Positions 31,662 through 39,799 of a stretch of 64,000 bases of DNA are shown piece by piece (within the stretch, counting starts at the first letter, position 1; each line of letters starts with the position of its first letter). The DNA is taken from NCBI RefSeq assembly GCF_000661915.1, contig NZ_CP007509.1, positions 2,931,501 through 2,995,500 of the forward strand, given 5' to 3'. Below the pieces are notes generated by a model. That model searched no databases. It saw only the letters and a program-made list of their open reading frames with translations, and was not told the DNA's origin. This DNA comes from Stutzerimonas decontaminans. GTDB taxonomy: Bacteria; Pseudomonadota; Gammaproteobacteria; Pseudomonadales; Pseudomonadaceae. A program made the translations under genes and the position numbers.

Positions 31662-31790
31662 CTGGCGTATACTTCGGCTACCAATTTGTGGGGTAAAACC
31701 CACTGAAGTATACGGTTTTAGAAATTGCAGTACCGAGTAAATTGCTGAAAGCCTCATGAGTAGGGCTCGAAAGTGAAGTATACGGTCTTA
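31662..31790. repeat. Right-end GTATAC repeats of the recombinase element
   Basis: TGAAGTATACGGTTTTA (31704-31720) is repeated directly as TGAAGTATACGGTCTTA (31774-31790), with one mismatch and a 70-bp period. GCGTATACTTC at 31666-31676 is inverted to the first copy, giving a CGTATACTTC/GAAGTATACG pair around a 28-bp spacer. This geometry suits paired recombinase binding around a crossover region. Confidence 0.55.
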
Positions 31791-31853
31791 CCTATAAAGC
31801 TTTTGCCAGTAACAAAGGAGGCGGACGCATCTGGACGGCGATCGCCGCGCTGC

Positions 31854-31910
31854 CTGCCGAGCCGGACCCCATCACGTACAGCTGTACGCTCAGGGGTTCC
31901 GGCTCGGCAG
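31854..31910. repeat. Large hairpin in the nrdB leader
   Basis: CTGCCGAGCCGGACCCC (31854-31870) pairs with 31893-31910 through 17 bp with one bulged T. The loop contains the palindrome GTACAGCTGTAC. Two smaller hairpins follow: CAGCCACTCG with CGAGTGGTGCTG, and GGATGC with GCATCC. They occupy most of the 324 bp between the last element repeat and nrdB, a stretch with no gene. No T-run follows the large stem. It may be a REP-like element or a leader RNA structure. Confidence 0.5.
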
Positions 31911-32114
31911 CCGCGTAGCAGCCACTCGCTCAGCTCCGCCCTCGCACCGAGTGGTGCTGATTCGCAGGGTGGATGCCGCTTTTCGCATCCACCGATACGG
32001 CCCAACCAGGGTCAACAGCGACCCACAAATTCCGCGCTTTTGCGTGCAAACCAAAAGCCACCCCAAACACATCCGACCGGCCAAGCCCCGGTCCCCGATC
32101 AGGAGCTATCGCAC

Positions 32115-33362
32115 ATGCTGAGCTGGGACGAATTCAACGAAGAAGACACCACCACCGCCGCGCCGGCCACCGCTGCCGCGCAGCCGACAAGCCAGACCGC
32201 AGCCAAGCTGGACAACGACGCCGCCGGCTCGGTAGAGGAAGCCCGCGCCGTTGCCGCTGACGACTCCGACGCCATCGCCCGCGCCAAGCGCGCGCTGGAC
32301 GACCTGGACATCCAGGAAGGCCTAAACGAACTGGAAGGCGAATCGGCCCGCGTGCGCGTCGACGAGAAGCGCATGATCAACGCCCGCGCCGACCTCAACC
32401 AGCTCGTACCCTTCAAGTACGACTGGGCCTGGCAGAAGTATCTGGATGGTTGCGCCAACCACTGGATGCCGCAGGAAGTGAACATGAACGCCGACATTGC
32501 TCTGTGGAAGAGCAAGGACGGCCTCAGCGAAGACGAGCGCCGCATCGTCAAGCGCAACCTCGGCTTCTTCTCCACCGCCGACAGCCTGGTCGCCAACAAC
32601 CTCGTGCTGGCCACCTACCGCCTGATCACCAACCCCGAGTGCCGCCAGTACATCCTGCGCCAGGCCTTCGAAGAGGCGATCCACACCCACGCCTACCAGT
32701 ACTGCATCGAATCGCTGGGCATGGATGAAGGCGAGATCTTCAACATGTACCACGAGATCCCGAGCGTCGCGAAAAAGGCCAGCTGGGGCCTCAAGTACAC
32801 CCGCTCCATCTCCGACCCGACCTTCCAGACCGGCACCCCGGAGACCGACAAGCAGTTCCTGCGCAACCTCATCGCCTACTACTGCGTACTCGAAGGCATC
32901 TTCTTCTACTGCGGCTTCACCCAGATCCTCTCCATGGGCCGCCGCAACAAGATGACCGGCACCGCCGAGCAGTTCCAGTACATCCTACGCGACGAGTCCA
33001 TGCACCTGAACTTCGGCATCGACATGATCAACCAGATCAAGATCGAGAACCCGCACCTGTGGGACGCCGAGATGAAGGACGAAGCGACCCAGATGATCCT
33101 CCAGGGCACCCAACTGGAAATCGAATACGCCCGCGACACCATGCCCCGTGGCGTCCTCGGCATGAACGCCGCGATGATGGAGGACTACCTCAAGTTCATC
33201 GCCAACCGCCGCCTGACGCAGATTGGTCTGAAGGAAGAGTATCCGGGCACTACCAACCCGTTCCCGTGGATGAGCGAGATCATGGACCTCAAGAAGGAGA
33301 AGAACTTCTTCGAGACGCGGGTGATTGAGTATCAGACTGGTGGAGCTTTGAGCTGGGATTGA
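32115..33362 (+). CDS. nrdB: Class Ia ribonucleotide reductase, beta subunit NrdB
   Basis: NrdB holds the diiron-tyrosyl radical cofactor. The 415-aa protein shows iron-ligand motifs [24 protein letters not shown] and [13 protein letters not shown]. It has the acidic Ala-rich N-terminus usual in Pseudomonas. ATG 32115 is chosen because AGGAG ends 9 bp upstream and the protein begins [11 protein letters not shown] as in relatives; the open frame back to 31773 passes through hairpins and an element repeat and is not coding. With nrdA 6.3 kb away, expression must come from read-through or a local promoter. Confidence 0.96.
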   Translation: MLSWDEFNEEDTTTAAPATAAAQPTSQTAAKLDNDAAGSVEEARAVAADDSDAIARAKRALDDLDIQEGLNELEGESARVRVDEKRMINARADLNQLVPFKYDWAWQKYLDGCANHWMPQEVNMNADIALWKSKDGLSEDERRIVKRNLGFFSTADSLVANNLVLATYRLITNPECRQYILRQAFEEAIHTHAYQYCIESLGMDEGEIFNMYHEIPSVAKKASWGLKYTRSISDPTFQTGTPETDKQFLRNLIAYYCVLEGIFFYCGFTQILSMGRRNKMTGTAEQFQYILRDESMHLNFGIDMINQIKIENPHLWDAEMKDEATQMILQGTQLEIEYARDTMPRGVLGMNAAMMEDYLKFIANRRLTQIGLKEEYPGTTNPFPWMSEIMDLKKEKNFFETRVIEYQTGGALSWD

Positions 33363-33431
33363 TTCGAGCAGCGATAGCCGATAGATAGAGCGCTTTACCT
33401 GAAATGGATTTTGGGGCAGCGAGTCAGGACA

Positions 33432-33457
33432 GCCCCGCCTTGTGCGGGGCTTTTTTA
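33432..33457 (+). terminator. Intrinsic terminator after nrdB
   Basis: A 7-bp GC stem (GCCCCGC / GCGGGGC), loop CTTGT, followed by TTTTTTAT, 70 bp after the nrdB stop. Confidence 0.9.
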
Positions 33458-33475
33458 TTGGGCTAGGGTTACGCC

Positions 33476-34258
33476 TTGAAACAGACACTATACAAATACT
33501 ACTCAACAGCGACAGAAACCCAACTCTCCAGAGCTATAGAAACATTTAACGGAAGAATATATTTTTCCGCACCATCGAAATTCAACGACCCCTTCGAGCT
33601 ATCCGCAAAAGTAAATATATCCACATCACCGCTCCTGAAATCCCTCAGCCTGAAGGAAAAAGAAGCAGTGGAGCGAATATTTCGCCTCAGCCCCCCTGAG
33701 GCCGTATCCGCCGAATGGCGAGAAAAAATCGGCATTCTCTGTTTAACAGAAGACCCGCTAAACATACTTATGTGGTCGCACTACGCCAATAACCACACTG
33801 GAATATGCATCGGCTTCGACACAGAGGCTTCGCCATTCAACCGCACCCAAAAAGTCACCTACAACGGGGAAAGACCAAAAGCAGAGTTCAACTCGGATCC
33901 AGAAAAGTTAATTGACCGAGTACTACTTACAAAATCACAGCACTGGCAATACGAAAAAGAATGGAGAATTCTAAAAAGAACAATAGAACCCGACGAATTG
34001 AATTTTTATCATGAAACGTTCAAAACCAACCCAGATCGACTAGACGAGATAGCAGAAACGATTGAGCAAAACGGAGGACCTGGCACCTACAGCTTCGACA
34101 AAAGCGCAATCCGAAGCATATTTCTTGGAGCCCGGATAACACCGAAAAATAAAGAATCATTAATCCAAGCAGCTTCCACCCTCGTCCCACACGCTAAAGT
34201 GTTTCAAGCCGAGCTTGATAACAACTATTTCTGGATAAACAAAAAAAGACTCAGATGA
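33476..34258 (+). CDS. DUF2971 domain protein, AT-rich acquired gene
   Basis: A 260-aa soluble protein with the DUF2971 signature: LYKYYS at the start, RIYFSAPSKFNDPFE (about residues 27-41), then GILCLTEDPLNILMWSHYANNHTGICIGFD (broken here only by numbering, about 86-115) and a QYEKEWRILK segment. The start is TTG 33476; no ATG stands earlier in frame. Base use is strikingly A-rich against its neighbours, marking recent transfer. DUF2971 genes are often seen in defence or mobile regions, but no activity is established that I can name. Confidence 0.8.
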   Translation: MKQTLYKYYSTATETQLSRAIETFNGRIYFSAPSKFNDPFELSAKVNISTSPLLKSLSLKEKEAVERIFRLSPPEAVSAEWREKIGILCLTEDPLNILMWSHYANNHTGICIGFDTEASPFNRTQKVTYNGERPKAEFNSDPEKLIDRVLLTKSQHWQYEKEWRILKRTIEPDELNFYHETFKTNPDRLDEIAETIEQNGGPGTYSFDKSAIRSIFLGARITPKNKESLIQAASTLVPHAKVFQAELDNNYFWINKKRLR

Positions 34259-34418
34259 CGAATATCCAGACAAAAAAGGGGACAGCGAGATAGCTTAGGC
34301 ACCGCCCCGTGAAAAATAGCGAGGCAGCCTGGAAGTAAAACTGGAAATGGGCCAGATTTATTTTCTGCCCCCCGCATTACCAATTAATGGAATAATCATA
34401 GGAGGGCGGTTGCAGGGG
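34259..34418. other. AT-rich gap with a possible mobile-element footprint
   Basis: Between the DUF2971 gene and the IS30 element there is no gene. Two motifs, AAAAAAGGGGACAG (34272 onwards) and GGGCCAGATTTATTTTCTGC (near 34350), resemble scars seen beside small transposons. A similar GACCAGTTTATTTTCC occurs near 36064. Confidence 0.3.
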
Positions 34419-35503
34419 CTGAGTGCAACACGGTTATTGAATTGAAGCAGGCGCATCATGCCGCATAGCCATGGCTTCCTGCATCACTTTGCCCATAACT
34501 TCAATTGGGCATTTGAAGTCGAAGCGCTTACGTGGGCGCATGTTCAGTTGCAGTGCGATGGCATCCAGTTCTTCCTGGCTGTGTACCGACAGGTCTGTGC
34601 CTTTGGGCAGGTACTGGCGGATCAAGCCATTGATGTTTTCGTTGCTGCCGCGCTGCCAAGGGCTGTGCGGGTCGCAGAAGTAAATGGCCACCCCGGTCTG
34701 CTGAGTGATTTCAGCATGCCGCGCCATTTCTCGGCCCTGGTCGTAGGTCATGCTCTTGCGCATCGCCAGCGGCATGCCATTGAGCGCTGCACTGAAGCCT
34801 TCCATCGCCGAGGTCGCCGTCGCGTCGTTCATCTTCACCAGCATCAGGTAGCCACTGGTGCGCTCCACCAGCGTACCTACAGACGAGGCGTTGGCCTTGC
34901 CCTTGATCAGGTCGCCTTCCCAATGCCCTGGCATCAGCCGGTCTTCGATCTCCGGCGGACGTACATGAATACTGACCATCTCAGGGATCTGACCGCGCCG
35001 ATCCACACCGCCAGAGCGCGGCCTGCGCGTCGTCTTGCTTTGGCGCAGGCAGATGATCAGCTCCTTGCGCAGTTCACCGACCGGCAGGGCATAGATCGCG
35101 TTATAGATCGTCTCACGACAGACGTAGGCCTCTCTGAGGCTGGGAATGTTCATGCTGCGCAGCTTGCCGGCAATCTGCTCGGGAGACAAACGCTCACGCA
35201 GCATATGAACCACCAGCTCAAAGCGCTCGCTACCCGGCAACAGCTTTCGCATCGGTCGACACACCTGGCGGCGGGCTTGCATCTGCTGTTGGGCTACACG
35301 GGCCGAGTAGCCACCACAGGCATCTCGATTGCGGCGCAGCTCCCGGCTGATGGTCGAAGGGGATCGGTTGATCAAGCAGGCAATCCCACGCAGGCTGAAA
35401 CCTTGGGCATGACCGATTTGAATGGTGGCGCGCTCTTCAACGCTGAGTTCGGTATAAGACATGGGGGCAGCACCGTACCGGAAAGGTCAGGTGTTGCACT
35501 CAG
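34419..35503. mobile_element. IS30-family insertion sequence
   Basis: Inverted copies of CTGAGTGCAACAC lie at 34419-34431 and 35491-35503 and bracket one transposase gene, an element of about 1.09 kb. The outer flanks (GGGG and TTTTT) do not give an obvious target duplication, so the exact tips may differ by a few bases. Confidence 0.8.
34434..35462 (-). CDS. IS30-family transposase
   Basis: The 342-aa protein has an N-terminal HTH (LSVEERATIQIGHAQGFSLRGIACLINRSPSTISRELRRN region) with the IS30 hallmark. The DDE catalytic domain follows: HWEGDLIKGKANASS holds the first Asp, MTYDQGREMARH the second, and WQRGSNENINGLIRQYLPKG the Glu. It fills the element between its inverted repeats and looks intact. 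Confidence 0.93.
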   Translation of the reverse strand: MSYTELSVEERATIQIGHAQGFSLRGIACLINRSPSTISRELRRNRDACGGYSARVAQQQMQARRQVCRPMRKLLPGSERFELVVHMLRERLSPEQIAGKLRSMNIPSLREAYVCRETIYNAIYALPVGELRKELIICLRQSKTTRRPRSGGVDRRGQIPEMVSIHVRPPEIEDRLMPGHWEGDLIKGKANASSVGTLVERTSGYLMLVKMNDATATSAMEGFSAALNGMPLAMRKSMTYDQGREMARHAEITQQTGVAIYFCDPHSPWQRGSNENINGLIRQYLPKGTDLSVHSQEELDAIALQLNMRPRKRFDFKCPIEVMGKVMQEAMAMRHDAPASIQ

Positions 35504-35527
35504 TTTTTGCCGCCGCCGAGTATAAAA

Positions 35528-36052
35528 ATGCGACTTCTCTACATAGGGACTGCGATTCTACTTACACTGGCGTCCGGATGCTCTAACCACCAATACAAAA
35601 CTTATAGCGGGAATATCGACGATCCCTCCATCTTGATCTTGGACTTGTCGAACGGTACTGCCGATGCTCCTGTTATCTACTTCGACACAATGCAGTACCG
35701 CGACCTAGGCGTCCCCTTCCATCGACTACTGCTGGCGGTTCAGGTTGACGGCAAGGCTTTACCGAATGCAGGCCGGCACTCCTTAATGAATTTCTCAGGC
35801 TACCAAGCCCTTCGACTACCGCCTGGAAAGCACACGTTGGAGTGGTGCTGGGTATCGATGAATAAACTCGGTACCGGTGGCGGCATGTGTGGTCTCGGAG
35901 CGAATGGTATCGAGCTGGAGGCCGGCAAGCGTTATCTAGCCACTTGGTCTGCGGCGACCAGCATCAAAGGCCCACCCCAGCGGGAGCAAATGGAAATCAG
36001 GGTCACATCTTATGTACTCGATCGCGATACCAAGGTGCAGGTCTACCCCTAA
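35528..36052 (+). CDS. Hypothetical lipoprotein
   Basis: The 174-aa product has a lipoprotein signal peptide (MRLLYIGTAILLTLASGC, acylated Cys18). The mature part is rich in beta strands and includes LRLPPGKHTLEWCWVSMNK, like small periplasmic DUF proteins that pack as a beta sandwich. The chosen ATG lies 25 bp after the IS30 end, so the native promoter may have been displaced and the IS could drive it. Confidence 0.65.
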   Translation: MRLLYIGTAILLTLASGCSNHQYKTYSGNIDDPSILILDLSNGTADAPVIYFDTMQYRDLGVPFHRLLLAVQVDGKALPNAGRHSLMNFSGYQALRLPPGKHTLEWCWVSMNKLGTGGGMCGLGANGIELEAGKRYLATWSAATSIKGPPQREQMEIRVTSYVLDRDTKVQVYP

Positions 36053-36160
36053 GTAGGGAAAGTGACCAGTTTATTTTCCAATGACGATCTTTGCTCTTCG
36101 GGATGAGCACTGCTAAGCGTCAGCCTCCCGTTACCAAAACCAGCTTCCGGAACAGTACTA

Positions 36161-36850
36161 ATGACAAGACTGCACCTGATTTCTTTAGTTCTCATAACGG
36201 CAATAACAGCACACGCTAGCGCAGACACACCAACTCAGAAAGATACAGAAAATCTCTATAAGCAGGCCGTAGAAATACTTGCACAAGCGGAGCCGATCAT
36301 ACGCGAGATCGAAGCATCCTTGGCTAGCGATCAACAAGCCAACCTTCCGTTCATGTCTGATCGCTATGGACAAACAATTCTCCCGGCAGTACAGAAGCTT
36401 GAAAAAGCCAGCCAGCTTGGTTCCGCCAAAGCACAATACCGCCTCGCCTTGATATACGAAGCTCTACCAGATCGCGCGAAAGCAGCGTGTGAACTGTATA
36501 ACCGGAGCGCCAAGCAAGCTTTTGCACCGGCTGCTGTGCGCTTGGCCGCCAGCTGTATCGGCTATGAGCCAAACCCGGAGTACGAAGCACTGCTGGAGAA
36601 TGCCGTGTCTCAGATCAACCACTATGAGAACGCTTACCCGCAGCCCACTGTCCGCCTTGAGTGTATGAAAGTTCCACCGTCGGGCATGCAATATCAGTGG
36701 GGTTCGATGAATGATTTCCTAGCAGAAATCTACATTCTTCAAGCAACCCGAACCAGCAAAGGCGAAAGTCGCGAAGAGAAGCGGCGGTTATACGAGAAAG
36801 CTTTCGCGCTTAACGAATGCAACTACGCTGAACGACGTTTGGCAAGGTAG
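36161..36850 (+). CDS. Secreted Sel1/TPR-like protein
   Basis: A 229-aa protein with signal peptide (residues 1-21, ending ASA). Helical pairs follow in a Sel1-like pattern: LEKASQLGSAKAQYRLALIYEALPDRAKAACELYNRSAKQAFAPAAVRLAASC (about 86-138, quoted in parts). Conserved-looking cysteines occur in the repeats. Probably periplasmic; its partner is unknown. Base composition is nearer the host than the DUF2971 gene. Confidence 0.6.
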   Translation: MTRLHLISLVLITAITAHASADTPTQKDTENLYKQAVEILAQAEPIIREIEASLASDQQANLPFMSDRYGQTILPAVQKLEKASQLGSAKAQYRLALIYEALPDRAKAACELYNRSAKQAFAPAAVRLAASCIGYEPNPEYEALLENAVSQINHYENAYPQPTVRLECMKVPPSGMQYQWGSMNDFLAEIYILQATRTSKGESREEKRRLYEKAFALNECNYAERRLAR

Positions 36851-36946
36851 TTAAAGAGCAAATTAGTTTCGGATGCCGGCTTCTTGGTCAGATCTGATCG
36901 CCACGCTTTCCTTGGTCCCGCCGACAGGTTTCGCCTTGCACGGCGA

Positions 36947-37437
36947 GTCACTTTCTCTTGTCTGGCCAAGAGAAAGTAACCAAAGAGAAGGCCACCCCGG
37001 CATCCGGGTCTGGCCTCCGGCCAGACTTCCCTCGCTCCGGCGGTGCTCCGGGGGCCGGCTTACAAGGGCCATCCTTGGCCCTTTATGCGGGGCGCCAAGC
37101 CCTCTCGCCGCATCCATGCGGCTCGCCCCCCTATGCAACACCTCCACTCGGCCTCCGGACGGGGAACGGAGGCCGAGTCGCCCGAGAGTCCTTGGATTAT
37201 TTATTTCTTCTGTACAGACCGGCAGGCGACACCAACCGCCCCTTCAGGAGGGTGAGTGGAATCGCCGTGGAAGGGGTTGAGCGGCATGGATGCCGCGAGA
37301 GCCGCGATGGGCCAGGGATGGCCCTTCGCGGCGCGCCCATGGAATGGCGATGGAGCGAACGAACCCGGAGCGAAGCGCAGGGCCGGATGGCGGGGCAAGC
37401 GTTTTTGGTTACTTTTGTCGCGACTGACAAAAGTGAC
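36947..37437. repeat. 491-bp palindromic element (MITE-like)
   Basis: Both ends are inverted copies of GTCACTTT..hairpin..AAAGTAACCAAA. At the left, an 11-bp stem ACTTTCTCTTG/CAAGAGAAAGT (36950-36977); at the right, a 9-bp stem ACTTTTGTC/GACAAAAGT (37411-37434). The interior is also self-complementary: the CTCTCGCCGCATCCATGCGG region near 37105 pairs with GGCATGGATGCCGCGAGAG near 37285. It contains no credible gene, only open frames caused by GC bias. I recall similar sequence scattered in pseudomonad genomes. Confidence 0.75.
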
Positions 37438-37516
37438 CCGCCCAGCAGGGCGGAACCAATGCTTCAACCACCCCAAAAAATAGCGGCGGCACGAATCCAA
37501 AAAACACCCAGCGAAG

Positions 37517-38416
37517 CTACAACTCACACAACCCACCCGGCACCTTCATCACCCACTCCCTCACCGCCCGAACCGTCGGGTCATCCCGACGGCTCTCCGG
37601 ATACACGAGGTGAAACGGCTTGCCCTCCATCTCCGGCCCGAACGGCTGCACCAGCCGCCCTTCCCTCAGTTCATCCTCGATCAGCTGACGGCTCATCAGC
37701 GCCACGCCCTGCGCGCCGATGGCGGCGGAGATGGCGTGGGTCTCGTCGGAGAAGACCAGCCCGGCGCTGACGTCCAGCCCCGGCACGTTGGCGAGCTTTT
37801 GCCACGACGCCCAGTGAATCGGGGCGGATAAGGCAGCCTGCGCGCGGAAGTGGATCAATGAGTGTTTGGGCAGCTCGGCTGCATCACGCAAGCCGAGCTG
37901 CGGGCTGCAGACCGGGACGAAGGTGTTGTCGAACAGCTTCTCCGCCACCAGCCCGGGCCAGCGGCCGTCGCCGTAGCGAATGGCGATATCCGCCGTGACG
38001 CCATCCAGCGCGACCGGTTCGTGGGAGGTGTGGAAGCGCAGGTCGATATCCGGATGGGAATCGCGCAGCAGGCAAACCCAGGGCACCAGCCAGCGCACCG
38101 CGATGGCCGGTGTGGTGCTGAGGGTGATCGCCTGACGGCAGGGCTTTGCGCTGAGGCGTTCGACCGCCCCGCTGATGCTGTCGAATGCGGCTTCCAGCGC
38201 CTGTTGCAGCTCGCGCCCCTGGTCGGTCAGTTCCAGCTTTCGCGGTTTGCGCAGAAACAGCGCCACGCCGAGTGACTCCTCCAGCGAGCGAATCTGGTGG
38301 CTGATCGCCGTGGCCGTGACGGACAGCTCCTCGGCAGCCTGCTTGGCGCTCTCGTGGCGGGCGGCGGCTTCGAAGGCCCGCAGCGCAGAAAGCGAAGGTA
38401 ACCGGCGGTGCGCCAT
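37517..38416 (-). CDS. LysR-family regulator (GcvA-like)
   Basis: The 299-aa protein opens with a winged HTH (LSALRAFEAAARHESAKQAAEEL.. VTATAISHQIRSLEESLG) and has a periplasmic-binding-type effector domain. ATG 38416 is chosen because MAHRRLPSLSALRAFE is the family start. It is divergent from the azoreductase-like gene; the 117-bp gap holds two inverted repeats, so it probably controls that gene and itself. Confidence 0.88.
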   Translation of the reverse strand: MAHRRLPSLSALRAFEAAARHESAKQAAEELSVTATAISHQIRSLEESLGVALFLRKPRKLELTDQGRELQQALEAAFDSISGAVERLSAKPCRQAITLSTTPAIAVRWLVPWVCLLRDSHPDIDLRFHTSHEPVALDGVTADIAIRYGDGRWPGLVAEKLFDNTFVPVCSPQLGLRDAAELPKHSLIHFRAQAALSAPIHWASWQKLANVPGLDVSAGLVFSDETHAISAAIGAQGVALMSRQLIEDELREGRLVQPFGPEMEGKPFHLVYPESRRDDPTVRAVREWVMKVPGGLCEL

Positions 38417-38468
38417 GGCTGAGTTTCTCTCATCTGTAGTTGGAAGAAATGGTCGTTTGTCGCTCGTA

Positions 38469-38486
38469 CAGCCTAGCCCTAGGCTG
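38469..38486. promoter_or_regulatory. Palindrome between LysR and azoreductase genes
   Basis: CAGCCTAG-CC-CTAGGCTG is a perfect inverted repeat. It is nested within a wider pair, CTCATCTGT (38429-38437) and ACAGATGAG (38502-38510). Both are good operator candidates for the divergent LysR protein. Confidence 0.45.
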
Positions 38487-38533
38487 GATTTACCGCGAAC
38501 GACAGATGAGTTCAATCACAGAGGAGAATCGCC

Positions 38534-39259
38534 ATGACGCACATTCTGCACCTCGATGCCAGCGCCCGCCCCGGTCTTGCCGGCAAGGACGAGCACGGTT
38601 CCCACAGCCGTAACCTCAGCCAGCGCTTCGTCAGCCAGTGGCTGTCCCATCGTCCGCAGGACAGTGTGACCTACCGAGACGTCGGCCAGAACCCACCCTC
38701 CTTCGTCAGCCATGACTGGATCGCTTCGGCCTTCGCTTCGGAGGAACGCCGTGAGCCGTGGATGCTGGAAGCATTGGCAGAAAGTGACCAGCTGGTCGAC
38801 GAGGTGGTTGCCGCCGATGTACTGATCATCGGCACACCGCTGTACAACTTCGGCATGCCGGCGGCGCTCAAGGCCTGGATCGATCAGGTGGTGCGCCTGA
38901 ACCGCACGGTCGGGTTCGACGACAGCAACGCGCTCGATCCTTATGTTCCGCTGCTGGCAGAGCGGCCCCGGCACGCGGTGATTCTCACGGCCAGGGGAGG
39001 CGTCGGCTTCAACCCGGGTGAGGCGATGGCTCATATGAACCATCTGGAGCCAAACCTGGTGACGGCACTCAATTTCATCGGGATCACCCGCATTCATCAG
39101 ATCGCCATCGAAGGCCAGGAAATCGGCGGCGAGCTGCTGGCCAATTCGGTGGCCGAAGCTCAGCGCCAGGTGGATGCGTTGGTGAAGGAGCTGCAGACGG
39201 CATTCGACGCGCACCCGCTCCATGCGCGGGCAAGGCAGGTGGAGTTCGATCAGGTGTAA
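38534..39259 (+). CDS. FMN-dependent NADH-azoreductase family protein
   Basis: The 241-aa flavodoxin-fold protein starts MTHILHLDASARP and has the FMN-contacting loop PLYNFGMPAALKAWIDQVVR (about 98-117) and LTARGGVGFNPGE. These are AzoR hallmarks; it is longer than the usual 200 aa, mainly at the C-terminus. Such enzymes reduce quinones and azo compounds by two-electron transfer. Strong AGAGGAGAATCGCC ribosome site. Probably regulated by the divergent LysR. Confidence 0.85.
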   Translation: MTHILHLDASARPGLAGKDEHGSHSRNLSQRFVSQWLSHRPQDSVTYRDVGQNPPSFVSHDWIASAFASEERREPWMLEALAESDQLVDEVVAADVLIIGTPLYNFGMPAALKAWIDQVVRLNRTVGFDDSNALDPYVPLLAERPRHAVILTARGGVGFNPGEAMAHMNHLEPNLVTALNFIGITRIHQIAIEGQEIGGELLANSVAEAQRQVDALVKELQTAFDAHPLHARARQVEFDQV

Positions 39260-39340
39260 GGCAGGCAACGCGTGGAAACGGCCTCGCTTTCCACGCTACG
39301 CTCCATGGGCGTGGTACCCAGTTGAGACCGCGGAGCAGAC

Positions 39341-39691
39341 ATGGCGAGCGACAAAGATTTCGTGCTGTACGTGGCGGAGCAGATCGGCCTGGGAAGCAGG
39401 CTGACGTACAGGAAGATGTTCGGCGAGTACGCCCTTTATCTGGATGAAAAGGTCGTCGCGTTCGTCTGCGACAACAGCCTGTTCATCAAGCCTTCGGCGG
39501 CCGCCGAGACGCTCGCCCCGGACTTGCCGCAAGCGCCGCCCTACCCCGGCGCGAAGAACTATCCGGTGGCGGACGAGCTGCTGGACGATGCCGACGAACT
39601 CCGCCACCTGGTGATCGAAACGGCTCGCCTCATGCCAGCGCCTGCGCCACGCAAACCGAGGAAGAGAAAGCCAGACGCAGCCGCGACATAG
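39341..39691 (+). CDS. TfoX/Sxy N-terminal domain protein
   Basis: A 116-aa protein with the TfoX_N fold: LTYRKMFGEYALYLDEKVVAFVCDNSLFIK (about 22-51), then PPYPGAKNYPV. The basic tail PRKPRKRKPD could contact nucleic acid. Only the N-terminal domain of Sxy/TfoX is present, as in the many stand-alone paralogues not shown to govern competence. Confidence 0.85.
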   Translation: MASDKDFVLYVAEQIGLGSRLTYRKMFGEYALYLDEKVVAFVCDNSLFIKPSAAAETLAPDLPQAPPYPGAKNYPVADELLDDADELRHLVIETARLMPAPAPRKPRKRKPDAAAT

Positions 39692-39799
39692 CGGCAGGCA
39701 GGATCTCTCTTCGCACCGATCGCCATGCTGCTTCACCTGGCCAGTCGCACGCCGCCCGGTACAATGCCGCCATTTTCCGTACCGCCCCGGAGCGCCGCC

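Larger units (their letters stand above)
25874..31790. mobile_element. Compact recombinase-quartet element (gamma-mobile-trio/Tn554-like) between nrdA and nrdB
   Basis: Four tightly overlapping plus-strand genes encode three tyrosine recombinases and a small accessory protein. Related GTATAC repeats lie at each side. The block separates nrdA from nrdB, two genes that normally form one operon, and is less GC-rich than both. Borders are approximate: from the first strong repeat (25874) to the last (31790). There is almost no cargo; only a 109-aa opposite-strand ORF lies between the operon and the right end. Confidence 0.75.

Noticed and set aside
31854..31910. Integron attC site
   Set aside because: The long stem is suggestive, but the expected GTTRRRY core ends and a nearby integron integrase cassette layout are absent.
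31773..32114. 114-codon N-terminal extension of NrdB
   Set aside because: It crosses an element repeat and three hairpins and has no family similarity. AGGAG and MLSWDEF mark the real start at 32115.
36958..37770. 270-aa open frame through the palindromic element
   Set aside because: It lies over inverted repeats and runs antisense into the LysR gene. Its Pro/Arg/Ser composition is that of GC-rich non-coding frame.
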